Notes: generated by a model from the letters alone, not told the origin. A DNA stretch of 64,000 nucleotides from Bacteroidota bacterium (GCA_023393915.1 JAEXBS010000043.1:1-64000), one strand, 5' to 3'. Shown: positions 33,188 through 42,461, numbered from the stretch's first letter. Made by a program: numbers and translations.

Positions 33188-35392
33188 ATGATATATGACC
33201 CCGAACAGGAAAACAAGGAAATTCTTACCCGATACAAAGATCTGATAACCAATACGTACCGGCAACTGGACGAAGAGCAGAACAAACTCATTAGAGGGGC
33301 CTTCGATCTAGCACTCGATGCGCATAAGGACCAGAGAAGAAAATCAGGGGAGCCTTACATCTACCACCCTATTGAAGTGGCCAAAATTGTAGCCAAAGAG
33401 ATCGGGCTTGGTGCCACCTCTATTGCCTGCGCTCTTTTGCATGATGTGATTGAGGATTCTGAGTACACTTATGAAGACATCGAAAAGCGATTTGGTAAAA
33501 AAATAGCGGATATAGTAAGAGGTCTTACTAAAATTTCAGTGATGAATCACCAGAACATTTCGATTCAAAGTGAAAATTACCGAAAACTGCTTCTCACCCT
33601 CTCCGAAGACTTTCGAGTTATTCTTATTAAGATTGCGGACCGGCTTCATAACATGAGGACCCTCGAGAGCATGGCTCCCGACAAACAAAAGAAAATCGCC
33701 TCAGAAACCGTCTATATATATGCGCCCCTAGCGCACCGTTTGGGTTTCTACAATATCAAAAGTGAACTAGAAGACCTCTCCTTAAAGTACAACAATCCTG
33801 AGGTCTATAATGAGATTCTAGAGAAATTAGCCCTGGCTAAAGAGAACAGAGAAAAATACGTAGAAGAATTCAAAAAGGAAGTGTCGGAACGACTGCAGGA
33901 GGAAGGTCTAAATTTCACCATCAAAGGTCGAGCAAAAGCCATTTCTTCCATCTACAGAAAAATGCTCAAGCAAGGGGTTCCCTTTGAGGAGGTATTTGAT
34001 AACTACGCGATCCGCATAATCTATAAATCCGACGCAAAGAACGAGAAGTTCTTGGCTTGGAAAATTTACTCCATTGTAACAGACCTCTACCACTCCAATC
34101 CCTTAAGAATGCGGGACTGGATTTCTCGACCTAGATCCACTGCGTACGAAAGTTTGCACCTAACGGTTTTAGGACCCGATAAGAAATGGATCGAAGTTCA
34201 AATTCGAAGTGAGCGAATGGATGAGATTGCAGAAAAAGGTGTGGCCGCTCACTACAAATACAAAGAAGGATTTAAAAACAATTCCGACGATCAGAATTTC
34301 GAGCGTTGGGTAGGAGAAATCCGCGAAGTTTTGGAACAACAACAAAACTTAACTACCACCGAACTCTTAGACAATATTAAACTCAATCTTTATTCGAAAG
34401 AGGTTTTTGTTTTCACTCCCAAAGGAGAAATCAAAATCCTTCCGGTAGGATCCACTGCTTTAGATTTTGCGTTTGCGGTTCACTCGGATTTGGGGACCAA
34501 ATGCTTAGGAGCAAAAATCAATGGAAAACTCGTACCCATCTCCCATGTACTTCAGAACGGAGACCAAGTCGACATCCTTTCTTCCCAAAACCAAAAACCT
34601 AAACTCGATTGGCTGGATTTTGTAGTCACCTCCAAAGCTAAGAGTAAAATCAAAGCCTTCCTCAATTCTCAAAAAGCCAGTTCGGTAACGGAGGGAAAAG
34701 AGATGCTTCAAAGAAAGCTAAGGCACGCTAAACTTCCTTTCAATGATGAAGAAGTAAATAAAATGCAGAAGTATTTTAACCTAAAAACTTCACAAGAACT
34801 TTTCTTAGCCTTCCAAGAAGGACAACTCGATACAGGAGATTTAAGGAAATACATTGAAAGTAAAAACGTTTTCAATAACCTCATCAACCGCTTTAGGAAA
34901 TCCCCTTCAAAAAACGAAGCTTTCGAGGAAGCTCCTCATACCAATTTAGATATGATCGTCTTTGGCAAAGACGAAGAAAAACTCAATTATACTTTTGCAA
35001 AATGTTGCACAGTGATTCCTGGAGATAAAATCTTTGGATTTATCACCATCTCGGAAGGAATCAAAGTACACCACGACAGTTGTCCTAATGCTATTAATTT
35101 AAGAGCGCAATACGACTACCGAGTTATGCCAGCCAAATGGGTGAACGAAGAGAGCTTCAAGAATCGAGTTAAAATTGAAATTGAAGGACTCGATCGTCTC
35201 GGTATGATTAACGACATCACACAGGTCATCTCCAATTCAATGTCCATGGACATGAAAAGCATGACCATTTCTTCTAATAACGGGGTATTCCAAGGCACCA
35301 TTAACCTGGAGGTCAGAAACCGAAGCCAACTGGAGGAAACCTTCAAAAAACTTAAAAACATCACAGGAATTTCCAAAGTGAAACGACTATAA
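33188..35392 (+). CDS. spoT: Bifunctional (p)ppGpp synthetase/hydrolase (SpoT/Rel)
   Basis: A 734-aa stringent-response enzyme with all domains. The HD hydrolase has an intact metal site (ALLHDVIEDSEYTYEDIE, KIADRLHNMRTL). The synthetase has RAKAISSIYRKMLKQG, DNYAIRIIY and the STAYESLHLTVLGP loop. TGS follows at about 400-460 (VFTPKGEIKILPVGSTALDFAF), then a Cys-containing helical/zinc-finger-like segment (KCCTVIPGD) and a C-terminal ACT domain. Both catalytic halves look active, as expected of the sole long Rel in most Bacteroidota. nhaA starts 12 bp downstream. Confidence 0.95.
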   Translation: MIYDPEQENKEILTRYKDLITNTYRQLDEEQNKLIRGAFDLALDAHKDQRRKSGEPYIYHPIEVAKIVAKEIGLGATSIACALLHDVIEDSEYTYEDIEKRFGKKIADIVRGLTKISVMNHQNISIQSENYRKLLLTLSEDFRVILIKIADRLHNMRTLESMAPDKQKKIASETVYIYAPLAHRLGFYNIKSELEDLSLKYNNPEVYNEILEKLALAKENREKYVEEFKKEVSERLQEEGLNFTIKGRAKAISSIYRKMLKQGVPFEEVFDNYAIRIIYKSDAKNEKFLAWKIYSIVTDLYHSNPLRMRDWISRPRSTAYESLHLTVLGPDKKWIEVQIRSERMDEIAEKGVAAHYKYKEGFKNNSDDQNFERWVGEIREVLEQQQNLTTTELLDNIKLNLYSKEVFVFTPKGEIKILPVGSTALDFAFAVHSDLGTKCLGAKINGKLVPISHVLQNGDQVDILSSQNQKPKLDWLDFVVTSKAKSKIKAFLNSQKASSVTEGKEMLQRKLRHAKLPFNDEEVNKMQKYFNLKTSQELFLAFQEGQLDTGDLRKYIESKNVFNNLINRFRKSPSKNEAFEEAPHTNLDMIVFGKDEEKLNYTFAKCCTVIPGDKIFGFITISEGIKVHHDSCPNAINLRAQYDYRVMPAKWVNEESFKNRVKIEIEGLDRLGMINDITQVISNSMSMDMKSMTISSNNGVFQGTINLEVRNRSQLEETFKKLKNITGISKVKRL

Positions 35393-35404
35393 TCTTCTTT
35401 TTTT

Positions 35405-36556
35405 ATGGACCTTACCAAATATTTTAAAGCCTTTTTTGAATCGAGCCAGTCTTCAGGTATTTTACTACTGTTTTGTGTAGTACTATCGCTTCTGCTTGCC
35501 AATTCCTCTTTAGGGCCTGGATTCCAATCTATATTAGACACTATGGCGGGACCCTACAGCGTTAGTGTTTGGATTAACGACGGGCTTATGGCCATCTTCT
35601 TTCTTTTGGTCGGTTTAGAAATTAAACGTGAAATTGTAGAAGGAGAACTCTCTAGTTTTAAAAATGCCTCACTTCCCATCTTTGCTGCCCTTGGGGGAAT
35701 GATTGTTCCTGCACTCATTTACTTTGCTTTTAATTCCGGTACAGAATACCAAAACGGTTGGGCGATACCTATGGCAACCGACATTGCTTTTTCCCTAGCA
35801 ATTATCTCTATGCTTGGAAAATCGGTTCCTCCTTCCATTAAGATTTTTTTAGCTGCACTTGCTATTGTAGATGATTTGGGAGCCATTTTAGTGATTGCCT
35901 TTTTCTATACAGAAACCCTCCATTGGAACTACCTCTTTATTTGTGGAGCTATCGTTTTACTGCTCATCGCACTGAATTATTTTAAAGTAAAAAAGCACAT
36001 ATTCTATCTTATTCCTGGGATTGCTCTTTGGTACTGCATGCACCACTCCGGTATTCATGCCACCATTGCAGGAGTTCTTTTAGCTTTTACTATACCCACC
36101 AATATATCCACGACGGAAATCTCTCCACTGGAAAAACTGGAAGGGAAACTTCATTTCCCTGTCAGTTATATAATTATGCCGCTTTTTGCATTGGCTAACG
36201 TGAACATTCTTCTTAAGCCGGGCATGGTGGATGAACTCTTCTCTCCTTTAGGGTACGGGATCTTTTTTGGACTAATTGTCGGTAAGGTCGTTGGTATTAA
36301 TCTATTCTCCTTGTTGGCCATTAAGCTTAAGATCAGCTCCCTTCCTGAGAAAAGCAATTGGACCCAGATGATCGGTACGGGGCTTTTAGCAGCGATCGGA
36401 TTTACCATGTCCATTTTCATCGCACTTCTTTCCTTTAAAGGTCTGCCTCATTTGCAGGAAGAAGCTAAGTTCGCGGTACTCATTACCTCTACATTTGCAG
36501 GATTCGCAGGTTACTTCTTACTTAAAATGGCAGGAAAGAAAACGGCTCAGGAGTGA
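35405..36556 (+). CDS. nhaA: Na+/H+ antiporter
   Basis: A 383-aa inner membrane antiporter of normal NhaA length with about 12 hydrophobic segments. The pH/Na+ site is recognisable: MATDIAFSLAI and the paired Asp in LAIVDDLGAILVIAFFY, the residues that carry Na+ in NhaA. ISMLGKSVPPSIKIFL and GLLAAIGFTMSIFIALLSF are family segments. It follows spoT by 12 bp, so is likely in the same transcript. Its end overlaps the convergent yihY gene by 10 bp. Confidence 0.94.
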   Translation: MDLTKYFKAFFESSQSSGILLLFCVVLSLLLANSSLGPGFQSILDTMAGPYSVSVWINDGLMAIFFLLVGLEIKREIVEGELSSFKNASLPIFAALGGMIVPALIYFAFNSGTEYQNGWAIPMATDIAFSLAIISMLGKSVPPSIKIFLAALAIVDDLGAILVIAFFYTETLHWNYLFICGAIVLLLIALNYFKVKKHIFYLIPGIALWYCMHHSGIHATIAGVLLAFTIPTNISTTEISPLEKLEGKLHFPVSYIIMPLFALANVNILLKPGMVDELFSPLGYGIFFGLIVGKVVGINLFSLLAIKLKISSLPEKSNWTQMIGTGLLAAIGFTMSIFIALLSFKGLPHLQEEAKFAVLITSTFAGFAGYFLLKMAGKKTAQE

Positions 36557-37584
36557 AAAGTTGAATCTTGAGAAGTCCTCGATGAGGCCTCTGGTGGAAG
36601 TTCAATTTGATGGTCTTTTTCTACCGGTACCTCCTCGTCATTAGAGGCAAAGTTATCGGCTTCTTTTTCGAGTTCATCAGAAATTAGTTTTTCCACTCTT
36701 ACGCGTCGAATAGCTAGGTTAAGTTCGTTTCCAAAAAGGAGCAAATACACATTCACATTGACCCAAACCATTAATAGAATCATGGTTCCAATCGATCCGT
36801 AGAGTACGTTGTATCTTGCAAAGTTTCTCGCATAAATAGCAAACAAGTAAGTCGTAACGATAAAAAGGATCGTGGTAAGAAGTGCGCCCGGCAGCGCTTG
36901 GCGAAACCGAGACAATTTTACGGTTCCTAGCCAATAAAACAGCGCTAGAAGAAAGAAATAAAACAAAGGGAACGAAATATAACCAATGAGCGCGGAGAGG
37001 TTGTTCACAAACCAAGACAAGGCATAATCAGGCGTGAAAAGCTTTAGTACCACCTCAGAGTAATAAATACCAAAAATTGCTAGTAAGGAAACGCTTGTAA
37101 AGCCAATGGTAATGGCAAAAGCAAGCAAAAATTCTTTTACATCGTTGAGCTTTTTATCGCTGTTTTCGTTGAATCCATCAATCAGAGCAAAGGTTCCATT
37201 GGTTGCAAAAATAAGAGCGAAAAGAATAGTGAAATTGCTTATCCCCGAGGCATTAGGAATAATGTGCTGCTGGATGTAATCAACGACGTCACCTTCAATT
37301 CTGCCGGGGAAAATTTTCTGCATCAAAATCTCAAAAATATAGAACTGCAGCTTATCGTAATGCGGTAAATGCGGAAGAATTGAAAGCAAAAAGAGGATGA
37401 AAGGAAAAAGGGAAAAAACGAAGTTCCAAGAAATAGCGGCTGCTTTTCTTCCGATCCGGTCTTTAAAAATCCCCTGAATGTAGATCTCAAACATTTTGTA
37501 GAGGGATACGCCTAAGAAAGGAATATGTATTGCGTCAAAGAATTCATGTATTTTCTTCACGAATTTTGGAACTTTCAACCCCAT
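36547..37584 (-). CDS. YihY/virulence factor BrkB-family membrane protein
   Basis: A 345-aa membrane protein with six hydrophobic segments and the family signature AAAISWNFVFSLFPFILFLLSILP. The family was once called RNase BN, but that activity belongs elsewhere; its function is unknown. The last 45 residues are acidic and polar (EKEADNFASNDEEVPVEKD). A TATATTTG -7 element on the minus strand at 37602-37609 serves it, and lies in the 29 bp shared with the divergent rlmH, so the two promoters overlap. Confidence 0.88.
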   Translation of the reverse strand: MGLKVPKFVKKIHEFFDAIHIPFLGVSLYKMFEIYIQGIFKDRIGRKAAAISWNFVFSLFPFILFLLSILPHLPHYDKLQFYIFEILMQKIFPGRIEGDVVDYIQQHIIPNASGISNFTILFALIFATNGTFALIDGFNENSDKKLNDVKEFLLAFAITIGFTSVSLLAIFGIYYSEVVLKLFTPDYALSWFVNNLSALIGYISFPLFYFFLLALFYWLGTVKLSRFRQALPGALLTTILFIVTTYLFAIYARNFARYNVLYGSIGTMILLMVWVNVNVYLLLFGNELNLAIRRVRVEKLISDELEKEADNFASNDEEVPVEKDHQIELPPEASSRTSQDSTFHS

Positions 37585-37613
37585 AAAAGTATCTTTACGA
37601 GCAAATATAAGAA

Positions 37614-38087
37614 ATGCGATTGAATCTACTTTGTGTAGGAAAGACCCAAGACCAAGAAATCCGCACCCTCATTCAGTACTACCTCGAGCGAATGCCTAAG
37701 CATTGGAACGTGGAGATCACAGAGATTCCCGATTCTAAAGCAAATAAAAACCTAAGTCCCGATCAAGTAAAAATTGGGGAAGGAAAAACCTTACTCTCCC
37801 ATATTGACAATGGAGATTGGGTCGTACTACTCGATGAAAAAGGGAAGCAGTTTACCAGTAGAGAATTTGCTCAAAAAATGGAGCATTGGCTTGGAAATTC
37901 TTTTCGTCGGATCCATTTAATTATAGGAGGTGCCTGGGGATTCTCAGAAGAAATCTACCAAAGGAGCAATGAAAAAATTGCTCTTTCAAAAATGACCTTC
38001 ACCCACCAAATGGTGAGGCTGTTTCTAATGGAGCAGCTCTACCGAAGTGATCAAATCCTCAAAGGAAAACCTTACCACAACGATTAA
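37614..38087 (+). CDS. rlmH: 23S rRNA pseudouridine-1915 N3-methyltransferase
   Basis: A 157-aa SPOUT methyltransferase that modifies 23S rRNA helix 69. The C-terminal knot motifs are all seen: HLIIGGAWGFSEEIY, IALSKMTFTHQMVRLFLMEQLYR and the end SDQILKGKPYHND. The length is normal. The start has only 29 bp between it and the divergent yihY start, so the mRNA leader is very short. A candidate structured RNA follows downstream. Confidence 0.95.
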   Translation: MRLNLLCVGKTQDQEIRTLIQYYLERMPKHWNVEITEIPDSKANKNLSPDQVKIGEGKTLLSHIDNGDWVVLLDEKGKQFTSREFAQKMEHWLGNSFRRIHLIIGGAWGFSEEIYQRSNEKIALSKMTFTHQMVRLFLMEQLYRSDQILKGKPYHND

Positions 38088-38191
38088 CTTTCAACACCTT
38101 TAGATGTTAATGATTAGTTAAACCCCTGTTTAAAGACTTAATTTTCTGTTAAATATGTTAGCATTAAGCCATAAGAACAAAAGTTTGTCAC

Positions 38192-38318
38192 CTCATTTGC
38201 TAACTTAGAAGTGTTAGTAAATGAGAAATCGAAATTGCGATTTTAAACAAGCTAAAATAGTTTTCATGATTTTTTTTAAGGGTTCGGTGCTTTCATAAAT
38301 GAGGGCACCGAATTTTTT
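38192..38318 (+). ncRNA. Run of three hairpins ending in a terminator (downstream RNA of rlmH or sRNA)
   Basis: 38088-38320 holds no gene but three consecutive hairpins on the plus strand: a 13-bp stem with one G-U pair (38192-38204 with 38213-38225), a 6-bp stem (38226-38231 with 38238-38243), and a terminator TTCGGTGC/GCACCGAA (38283-38290 with 38305-38312) followed by T6. It is the end of the rlmH transcript or a separate small RNA; TAATTTTC near 38140 is a weak -7 candidate. The terminator faces away from the convergent aldo/keto reductase gene. Confidence 0.45.
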
Positions 38319-38320
38319 CT

Positions 38321-39187
38321 TTAAGGCACCCGGTGTCCCCTTTGGGCTTCTAAAAGATAAAACCAGTCCTCCATTGAAATTTCTACTTCAAGTCCCTTTG
38401 CAAGGTGCTCTAGGTTGGAAAGTTTAGAAGTTCCTACAACCGGAACAATTCCGGAAGGATGTTTTCTTAAGAAGGCCAGTAGAAGCTGGGCCTCCGAGGC
38501 ATTATACTTCTGTTTCAACTCTTCAAAAACCTCTAGAAGGCGGGGGTTCTTTTCTTCAGTTTTAGAAAAATATCCACCCATAGGACTGTAAGCTGTAGGC
38601 TGCAGTTTTAAACTATGCATTTGCTCTACTCTAGAGTCAAAAAAAGCCTCTGGGCTAGACAAAGAGATTTCAATTTGATTGGTAAGAAGATCTGGAACAA
38701 ATTCAAGTAAAGATTTAAACTGCTCACTAGAGAAGTTACTCACTCCAAAATTTCTAACTTTTCCCTCTAAGCGAAGAATAGAAAACGCTCTTGCAATTTC
38801 TTCTGCGTCCATTAGTGGAGATGGGCGGTGAATTAAAAGCAGGTCTAAATAGTTGGTCTGAAGTTTATTTAAACTCTCCTCTACTGCTTGTAAAATATAG
38901 TCTTTTGATAAATCGTACGATTTCACCTTATAAGGTTTTTCTCCTCCCTTATATTTAATACCGCATTTCCCAATGAGTTGATAGGATTCCCTTTCAAGAC
39001 CCATGTTATGAAACGCATTTCCTAGGGTGGTTTCGGTTGTGTAACCGCCGTAAATATCTGCGGAGTCAAAAGTATAAAGCCCAAGAGATAGGGCCTTTTC
39101 GATTAATTGCGTTATTTCATTTTCGCTTAAGTTACTGCCCCAAGTACCCCAGCGCATGGTGCCTACAATTAGTGGAGAGAAGATCAT
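38321..39187 (-). CDS. Aldo/keto reductase
   Basis: A 288-aa NADPH-dependent oxidoreductase of the YdhF-like group. Near the start are IVGTMRWGTWG and FDSADIYGGYTTE with the catalytic Asp and Tyr; then DLLLIHRPSPLMD with the active-site His, FGVSNFSSEQF, and the cofactor phosphate site PVVGTSKLSNLE. The open frame extends to a Met at 39319, but the region before MIFSPLIVG has no counterpart in the family and would overlap the divergent thioesterase start, so 39187 is chosen. Substrate unknown. Confidence 0.88.
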   Translation of the reverse strand: MIFSPLIVGTMRWGTWGSNLSENEITQLIEKALSLGLYTFDSADIYGGYTTETTLGNAFHNMGLERESYQLIGKCGIKYKGGEKPYKVKSYDLSKDYILQAVEESLNKLQTNYLDLLLIHRPSPLMDAEEIARAFSILRLEGKVRNFGVSNFSSEQFKSLLEFVPDLLTNQIEISLSSPEAFFDSRVEQMHSLKLQPTAYSPMGGYFSKTEEKNPRLLEVFEELKQKYNASEAQLLLAFLRKHPSGIVPVVGTSKLSNLEHLAKGLEVEISMEDWFYLLEAQRGHRVP

Positions 39188-39317
39188 ACGTACTTTTTTC
39201 CAAAGGTAAAAAAAGTTCTTGGGCCATTTCCTACGAATCTTTATCGAAAGACCCTCTGATTTATAATCCTTCAAAATGCCCAAGGTTTTTCTAACTTTGC
39301 CATAAAAGAGAAAAATC

Positions 39318-39725
39318 ATGAATTACCATACGCGCAAATGGATTAAACCCGAAGATTTAAATCCCAACCATACCCTCTTTGGAGGAAGACTCCTGCAATG
39401 GATTGATGAAGAGGCCGCACTCTATGCCATTGTTCAATTAGAGACGCCTCGCTGCGTTACGAAATACATCTCCGAAATCAATTTCGTTAGTAGTGCCCGT
39501 CAAGGTGATATTATTGAAATTGGAATTGAGGCTACGGAGTTCGGAAACACCTCCATCACGCTGCATTGCGAGGTAAGAAACATGATGACCCGTCAGACGA
39601 TTATCACCATTGATAAAATAATTTTTGTGGGCGTGGACGAAGAGGGAAAACCCACCAAACACGGAAAGACCCAGATCGAATACATCGCAGAAAGACTAAA
39701 AGAAAGAGAAACCGGCTCGGAGTGA
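39318..39725 (+). CDS. Acyl-CoA thioesterase (hotdog fold, YciA-like)
   Basis: A 135-aa single hotdog-domain thioesterase. The family signature NHTLFGGRLLQWIDEEAALYA holds the catalytic Asp and the CoA-contacting Gly-Gly; SARQGDIIEIGIEATEFGNTSITLHCEV forms the hotdog strands. It hydrolyses acyl-CoAs in the cytosol. The next gene, a sirtuin, starts with GTG inside its stop codon region (4-bp overlap), so the two are translationally coupled. Confidence 0.9.
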   Translation: MNYHTRKWIKPEDLNPNHTLFGGRLLQWIDEEAALYAIVQLETPRCVTKYISEINFVSSARQGDIIEIGIEATEFGNTSITLHCEVRNMMTRQTIITIDKIIFVGVDEEGKPTKHGKTQIEYIAERLKERETGSE

Positions 39726-40408
39726 AAAAGTTAGTTGTACTCTCTGGAGCAGGGATTTCTCAAGAAAGCGGAATTAAAACCTTTCGGGATGAGGGTGGAC
39801 TTTGGGAAAACTTCCGCATTGAAGAAGTAGCTTCCATCGAAGGATACAGAAACAACCCAAAGAAAGTCCTCGACTTCTACAATACGAGACGTGCCCAACT
39901 TTTACAGGTAAGCCCCAACCAGGCACACAGAGATTTAGCTCTACTTCAAGAAGAATGGGACGTACAGATTATTACCCAAAACATTGACGATTTGCACGAA
40001 CGCGCGGGATCGAAAAAGGTTTTGCATCTTCACGGTGAACTCTTTAAAGTAAGACCGCAAAACCAATTGGGCGGGGAGCGGGAATGGAAGACGGATCTTC
40101 ATTTAGGGGATCTGGATTCCAATGGTGTTCAGCTCCGGCCTCACATTGTTTGGTTTGGAGAGCAAGTCCCTGAAATGGATCGGGCTGAATCCATGGTGCG
40201 AGAGGCTGATGTATTTTTGGTTATTGGCACTTCATTGCAGGTATATCCAGCGGCCAATCTGGCCTTTGAACTCTCTTACGATATCCCCTTCTTTTTAATT
40301 GATCCACAGTCCCCTCTAACAACACCAAGACCTATGGTGCACATCGAAGAGAAATCAGTAAAAGGAATGGAACGCTTCAAAAAAGAACTTGAGGCACTTA
40401 AGAAGTAA
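39722..40408 (+). CDS. cobB: NAD-dependent protein deacylase (sirtuin, CobB-like)
   Basis: A 228-aa Sir2-family enzyme, GTG start. NAD site GAGISQESGIKTFRDEGGLW, TQNIDDLHERAG, catalytic His in HLHGEL, and the GTSLQVYPAANL loop are all present. FYNTRRAQ carries the Tyr-x-x-Arg pair that lets class III sirtuins remove succinyl and malonyl groups. The four zinc-binding Cys of most sirtuins are absent between HLHGEL and VWFGEQVP. Overlap with an acyl-CoA thioesterase suggests joint control of acyl-CoA level and protein acylation (inference). Confidence 0.92.
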   Translation: MKKLVVLSGAGISQESGIKTFRDEGGLWENFRIEEVASIEGYRNNPKKVLDFYNTRRAQLLQVSPNQAHRDLALLQEEWDVQIITQNIDDLHERAGSKKVLHLHGELFKVRPQNQLGGEREWKTDLHLGDLDSNGVQLRPHIVWFGEQVPEMDRAESMVREADVFLVIGTSLQVYPAANLAFELSYDIPFFLIDPQSPLTTPRPMVHIEEKSVKGMERFKKELEALKK

Positions 40409-40487
40409 TTCTAGTGGCATTTCTATTTTTCCTACGCCAGGTTTTGTTTCTACTTTTTAGAGCCTTATCTTTGTAAAAACAGCATTT

Positions 40488-41150
40488 ATGTCCCTAAAAA
40501 ACAATTTCGAAGACCTTAAAAAAGAACTACCTTCTCATGTGACTTTAGCAGCCGTTTCTAAAACGCACACCGCTGAGAAAATTTTAGAGCTTTATGAATT
40601 GGGACAGCGTATTTTTGCAGAAAATAAAGTTCAAGAAATCCTAGAGAAAAAGGACCGCCTACCATCGGACATTCAGTGGCACATGATTGGGCACTTACAA
40701 AGTAATAAAGTAAAACAAATTGCTCCTTTCGTGCACACGATTCAAAGCGTAGACTCCGAAAAAATTCTACAACTAATCAGCCGCGAAGCGGAAAAAAATG
40801 AGCGCACTATTGAAGTACTTTTACAAGTAAAAATAGCAGAAGAAGACACCAAATACGGTCTTGAAATTTCTGAAACCAAAGAACTCTACCTACAGTACCT
40901 TCAAGGAGCCTTCCCAGGGGTAAAAGTAAAAGGTTTAATGGGTATGGCTACCCTTACAGAAGACGAAAATCAGATCGCTCGAGAGTTTCAATTTCTTAAA
41001 AGACTCTTTGATCAACTCTCCCTTTCCGTTCCATTAGAAGTTCTTTCCATGGGAATGACCAGTGACTATCCGATTGCCATTAAAGAAGGAGCCAATTTGG
41101 TACGCATAGGTTCCGCATTGTTTGGAAACCGCAATTACCCAACTAACTAA
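40488..41150 (+). CDS. PLP homeostasis protein (YggS/PLPBP family)
   Basis: A 220-aa single-domain PLP-binding TIM barrel. The cofactor Lys is in AAVSKTHTAEKI, followed by the family motifs FAENKVQEILEK, WHMIGHLQSNKVKQI and GLMGMATLTED, with MGMTSDYPIAIKEGANLVRIGSALFG at the end. No enzymatic activity is known; family members buffer PLP and amino/keto acid pools. It lies 79 bp downstream of the sirtuin gene with its own likely promoter. Confidence 0.93.
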   Translation: MSLKNNFEDLKKELPSHVTLAAVSKTHTAEKILELYELGQRIFAENKVQEILEKKDRLPSDIQWHMIGHLQSNKVKQIAPFVHTIQSVDSEKILQLISREAEKNERTIEVLLQVKIAEEDTKYGLEISETKELYLQYLQGAFPGVKVKGLMGMATLTEDENQIAREFQFLKRLFDQLSLSVPLEVLSMGMTSDYPIAIKEGANLVRIGSALFGNRNYPTN

Positions 41151-41208
41151 TTCATTAGAAATTAATCAAAGACTCGGTTATTTTCATTCAAATACCGTTA
41201 ATTTTTTT

Positions 41209-41236
41209 TTGTCCACAAAATTATAATGTAAATTTG
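41209..41236 (+). promoter_or_regulatory. Promoter of the response-regulator gene
   Basis: TTG (41209-41211), 17-nt spacer, TAAATTTG (41229-41236). The ATG at 41242 is only 5 nt after it, so the mRNA would be nearly leaderless. Confidence 0.7.
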
Positions 41237-41241
41237 CACTT

Positions 41242-42426
41242 ATGCAGAAAATTCTTATTGTTGAAGACGATAGCGCCATCGCAGGAGTACTGAGTAACAT
41301 CCTGACCGATGAGCTTCCTGATTACCAAATACAAGTGGCATCCGACGGCTTACAAGGCTATAAAGAGATTGAAAAAGACGATTTCTCCCTAGTGATCTGT
41401 GACATTAAAATGCCAAAACTCTCAGGAGTGGAATTACTTAAGCAGGCCCTTACTCTAAAGCCTAGCAGTACTTTTGTAATGATTTCCGGACATGCGGATA
41501 TCGATCTGGCTGTGGATTGTCTAAAGGATGGAGCTTACGATTTTATTTCTAAGCCTATTGACATCAATCGTCTTTTGACTAGTGTTAAGAATGCGCTCGA
41601 TAAAGGAAAGCTTTCGAAAGAAAACCAGCACCTTCAAAAGGAAAACGTTACCTTAAAGAAAAAGGTAAATAAAAAATACGAGATGATCGGTCAGAGCGAG
41701 GCCCTAAAGAAAATTCAGGACATGATTGACAAAGTGGCCGTCTCGGATGCAAGAGTTCTAATCACCGGTCCCAACGGTGCCGGAAAAGAATTGGTAGCGC
41801 ATGCCATCCATGCGCAAAGTGAAAGAAGTCGCGGACCGATGGTTGAAGTCAATTGCGCGGCAATTCCTTCAGAACTAATAGAAAGTGAACTTTTTGGTCA
41901 CGTAAAAGGATCTTTCACTGGAGCAATTAAAGACAAGCAAGGGAAGTTTGAACTGGCCAACAACGGTACCATTTTCCTAGACGAAATTGGTGACATGAGC
42001 CTCATTGCTCAAGCCAAAGTACTAAGAGCCCTTCAAGAAAGTAAAGTATCTCCGGTAGGTAGCGATAAAGAGATTAAGGTCGATGTTCGCGTACTTGCTG
42101 CTACTAACAAGGACATGAAAACCGAAATCGAGCAAGGTCGCTTTAGAGAAGACCTTTACCACCGACTTTCGGTAATTGAAATCTACGTTCCACCCCTCGA
42201 TGAGAGAAAAGAAGACATTGAGCTTTTAGTGAATCACTTTTCAAAACTGATTTCAGATGAGAACGGAACGCCTATTAGAGCGTTTGATGCTAAAGCAATA
42301 AAAGCGCTAGAAGCCTTTAATTGGACTGGAAACATCAGAGAACTTAGAAACGTTGTAGAGCGATTAATTATCTTAGGAGATTCTCCTGTATCAGATAAAA
42401 ACGTTGCTGCTTTTGTAAGAAAGTAA
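41242..42426 (+). CDS. NtrC-type response regulator lacking the DNA-binding domain
   Basis: A 394-aa protein: receiver domain (1-120; acidic pair EDD, phosphoacceptor Asp in VICDIKMPK, Lys in FISKPIDI), coiled linker (about 125-150), and a sigma-54-activator AAA+ domain (about 150-380) with Walker A ITGPNGAGKELVAHAIH, the sigma-54 contact loop GSFTGA (normally GAFTGA) and GTIFLDEIGDM. It ends at RNVVERLIILGDSPVSDKNVAAFVRK without the usual Fis-type HTH. It may act from solution, as known for FlgR of Helicobacter. No partner kinase is nearby. Confidence 0.9.
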   Translation: MQKILIVEDDSAIAGVLSNILTDELPDYQIQVASDGLQGYKEIEKDDFSLVICDIKMPKLSGVELLKQALTLKPSSTFVMISGHADIDLAVDCLKDGAYDFISKPIDINRLLTSVKNALDKGKLSKENQHLQKENVTLKKKVNKKYEMIGQSEALKKIQDMIDKVAVSDARVLITGPNGAGKELVAHAIHAQSERSRGPMVEVNCAAIPSELIESELFGHVKGSFTGAIKDKQGKFELANNGTIFLDEIGDMSLIAQAKVLRALQESKVSPVGSDKEIKVDVRVLAATNKDMKTEIEQGRFREDLYHRLSVIEIYVPPLDERKEDIELLVNHFSKLISDENGTPIRAFDAKAIKALEAFNWTGNIRELRNVVERLIILGDSPVSDKNVAAFVRK

Positions 42427-42461
42427 TCCCAAAAACAAAGGGGAAAAAATGAACTTCTATG

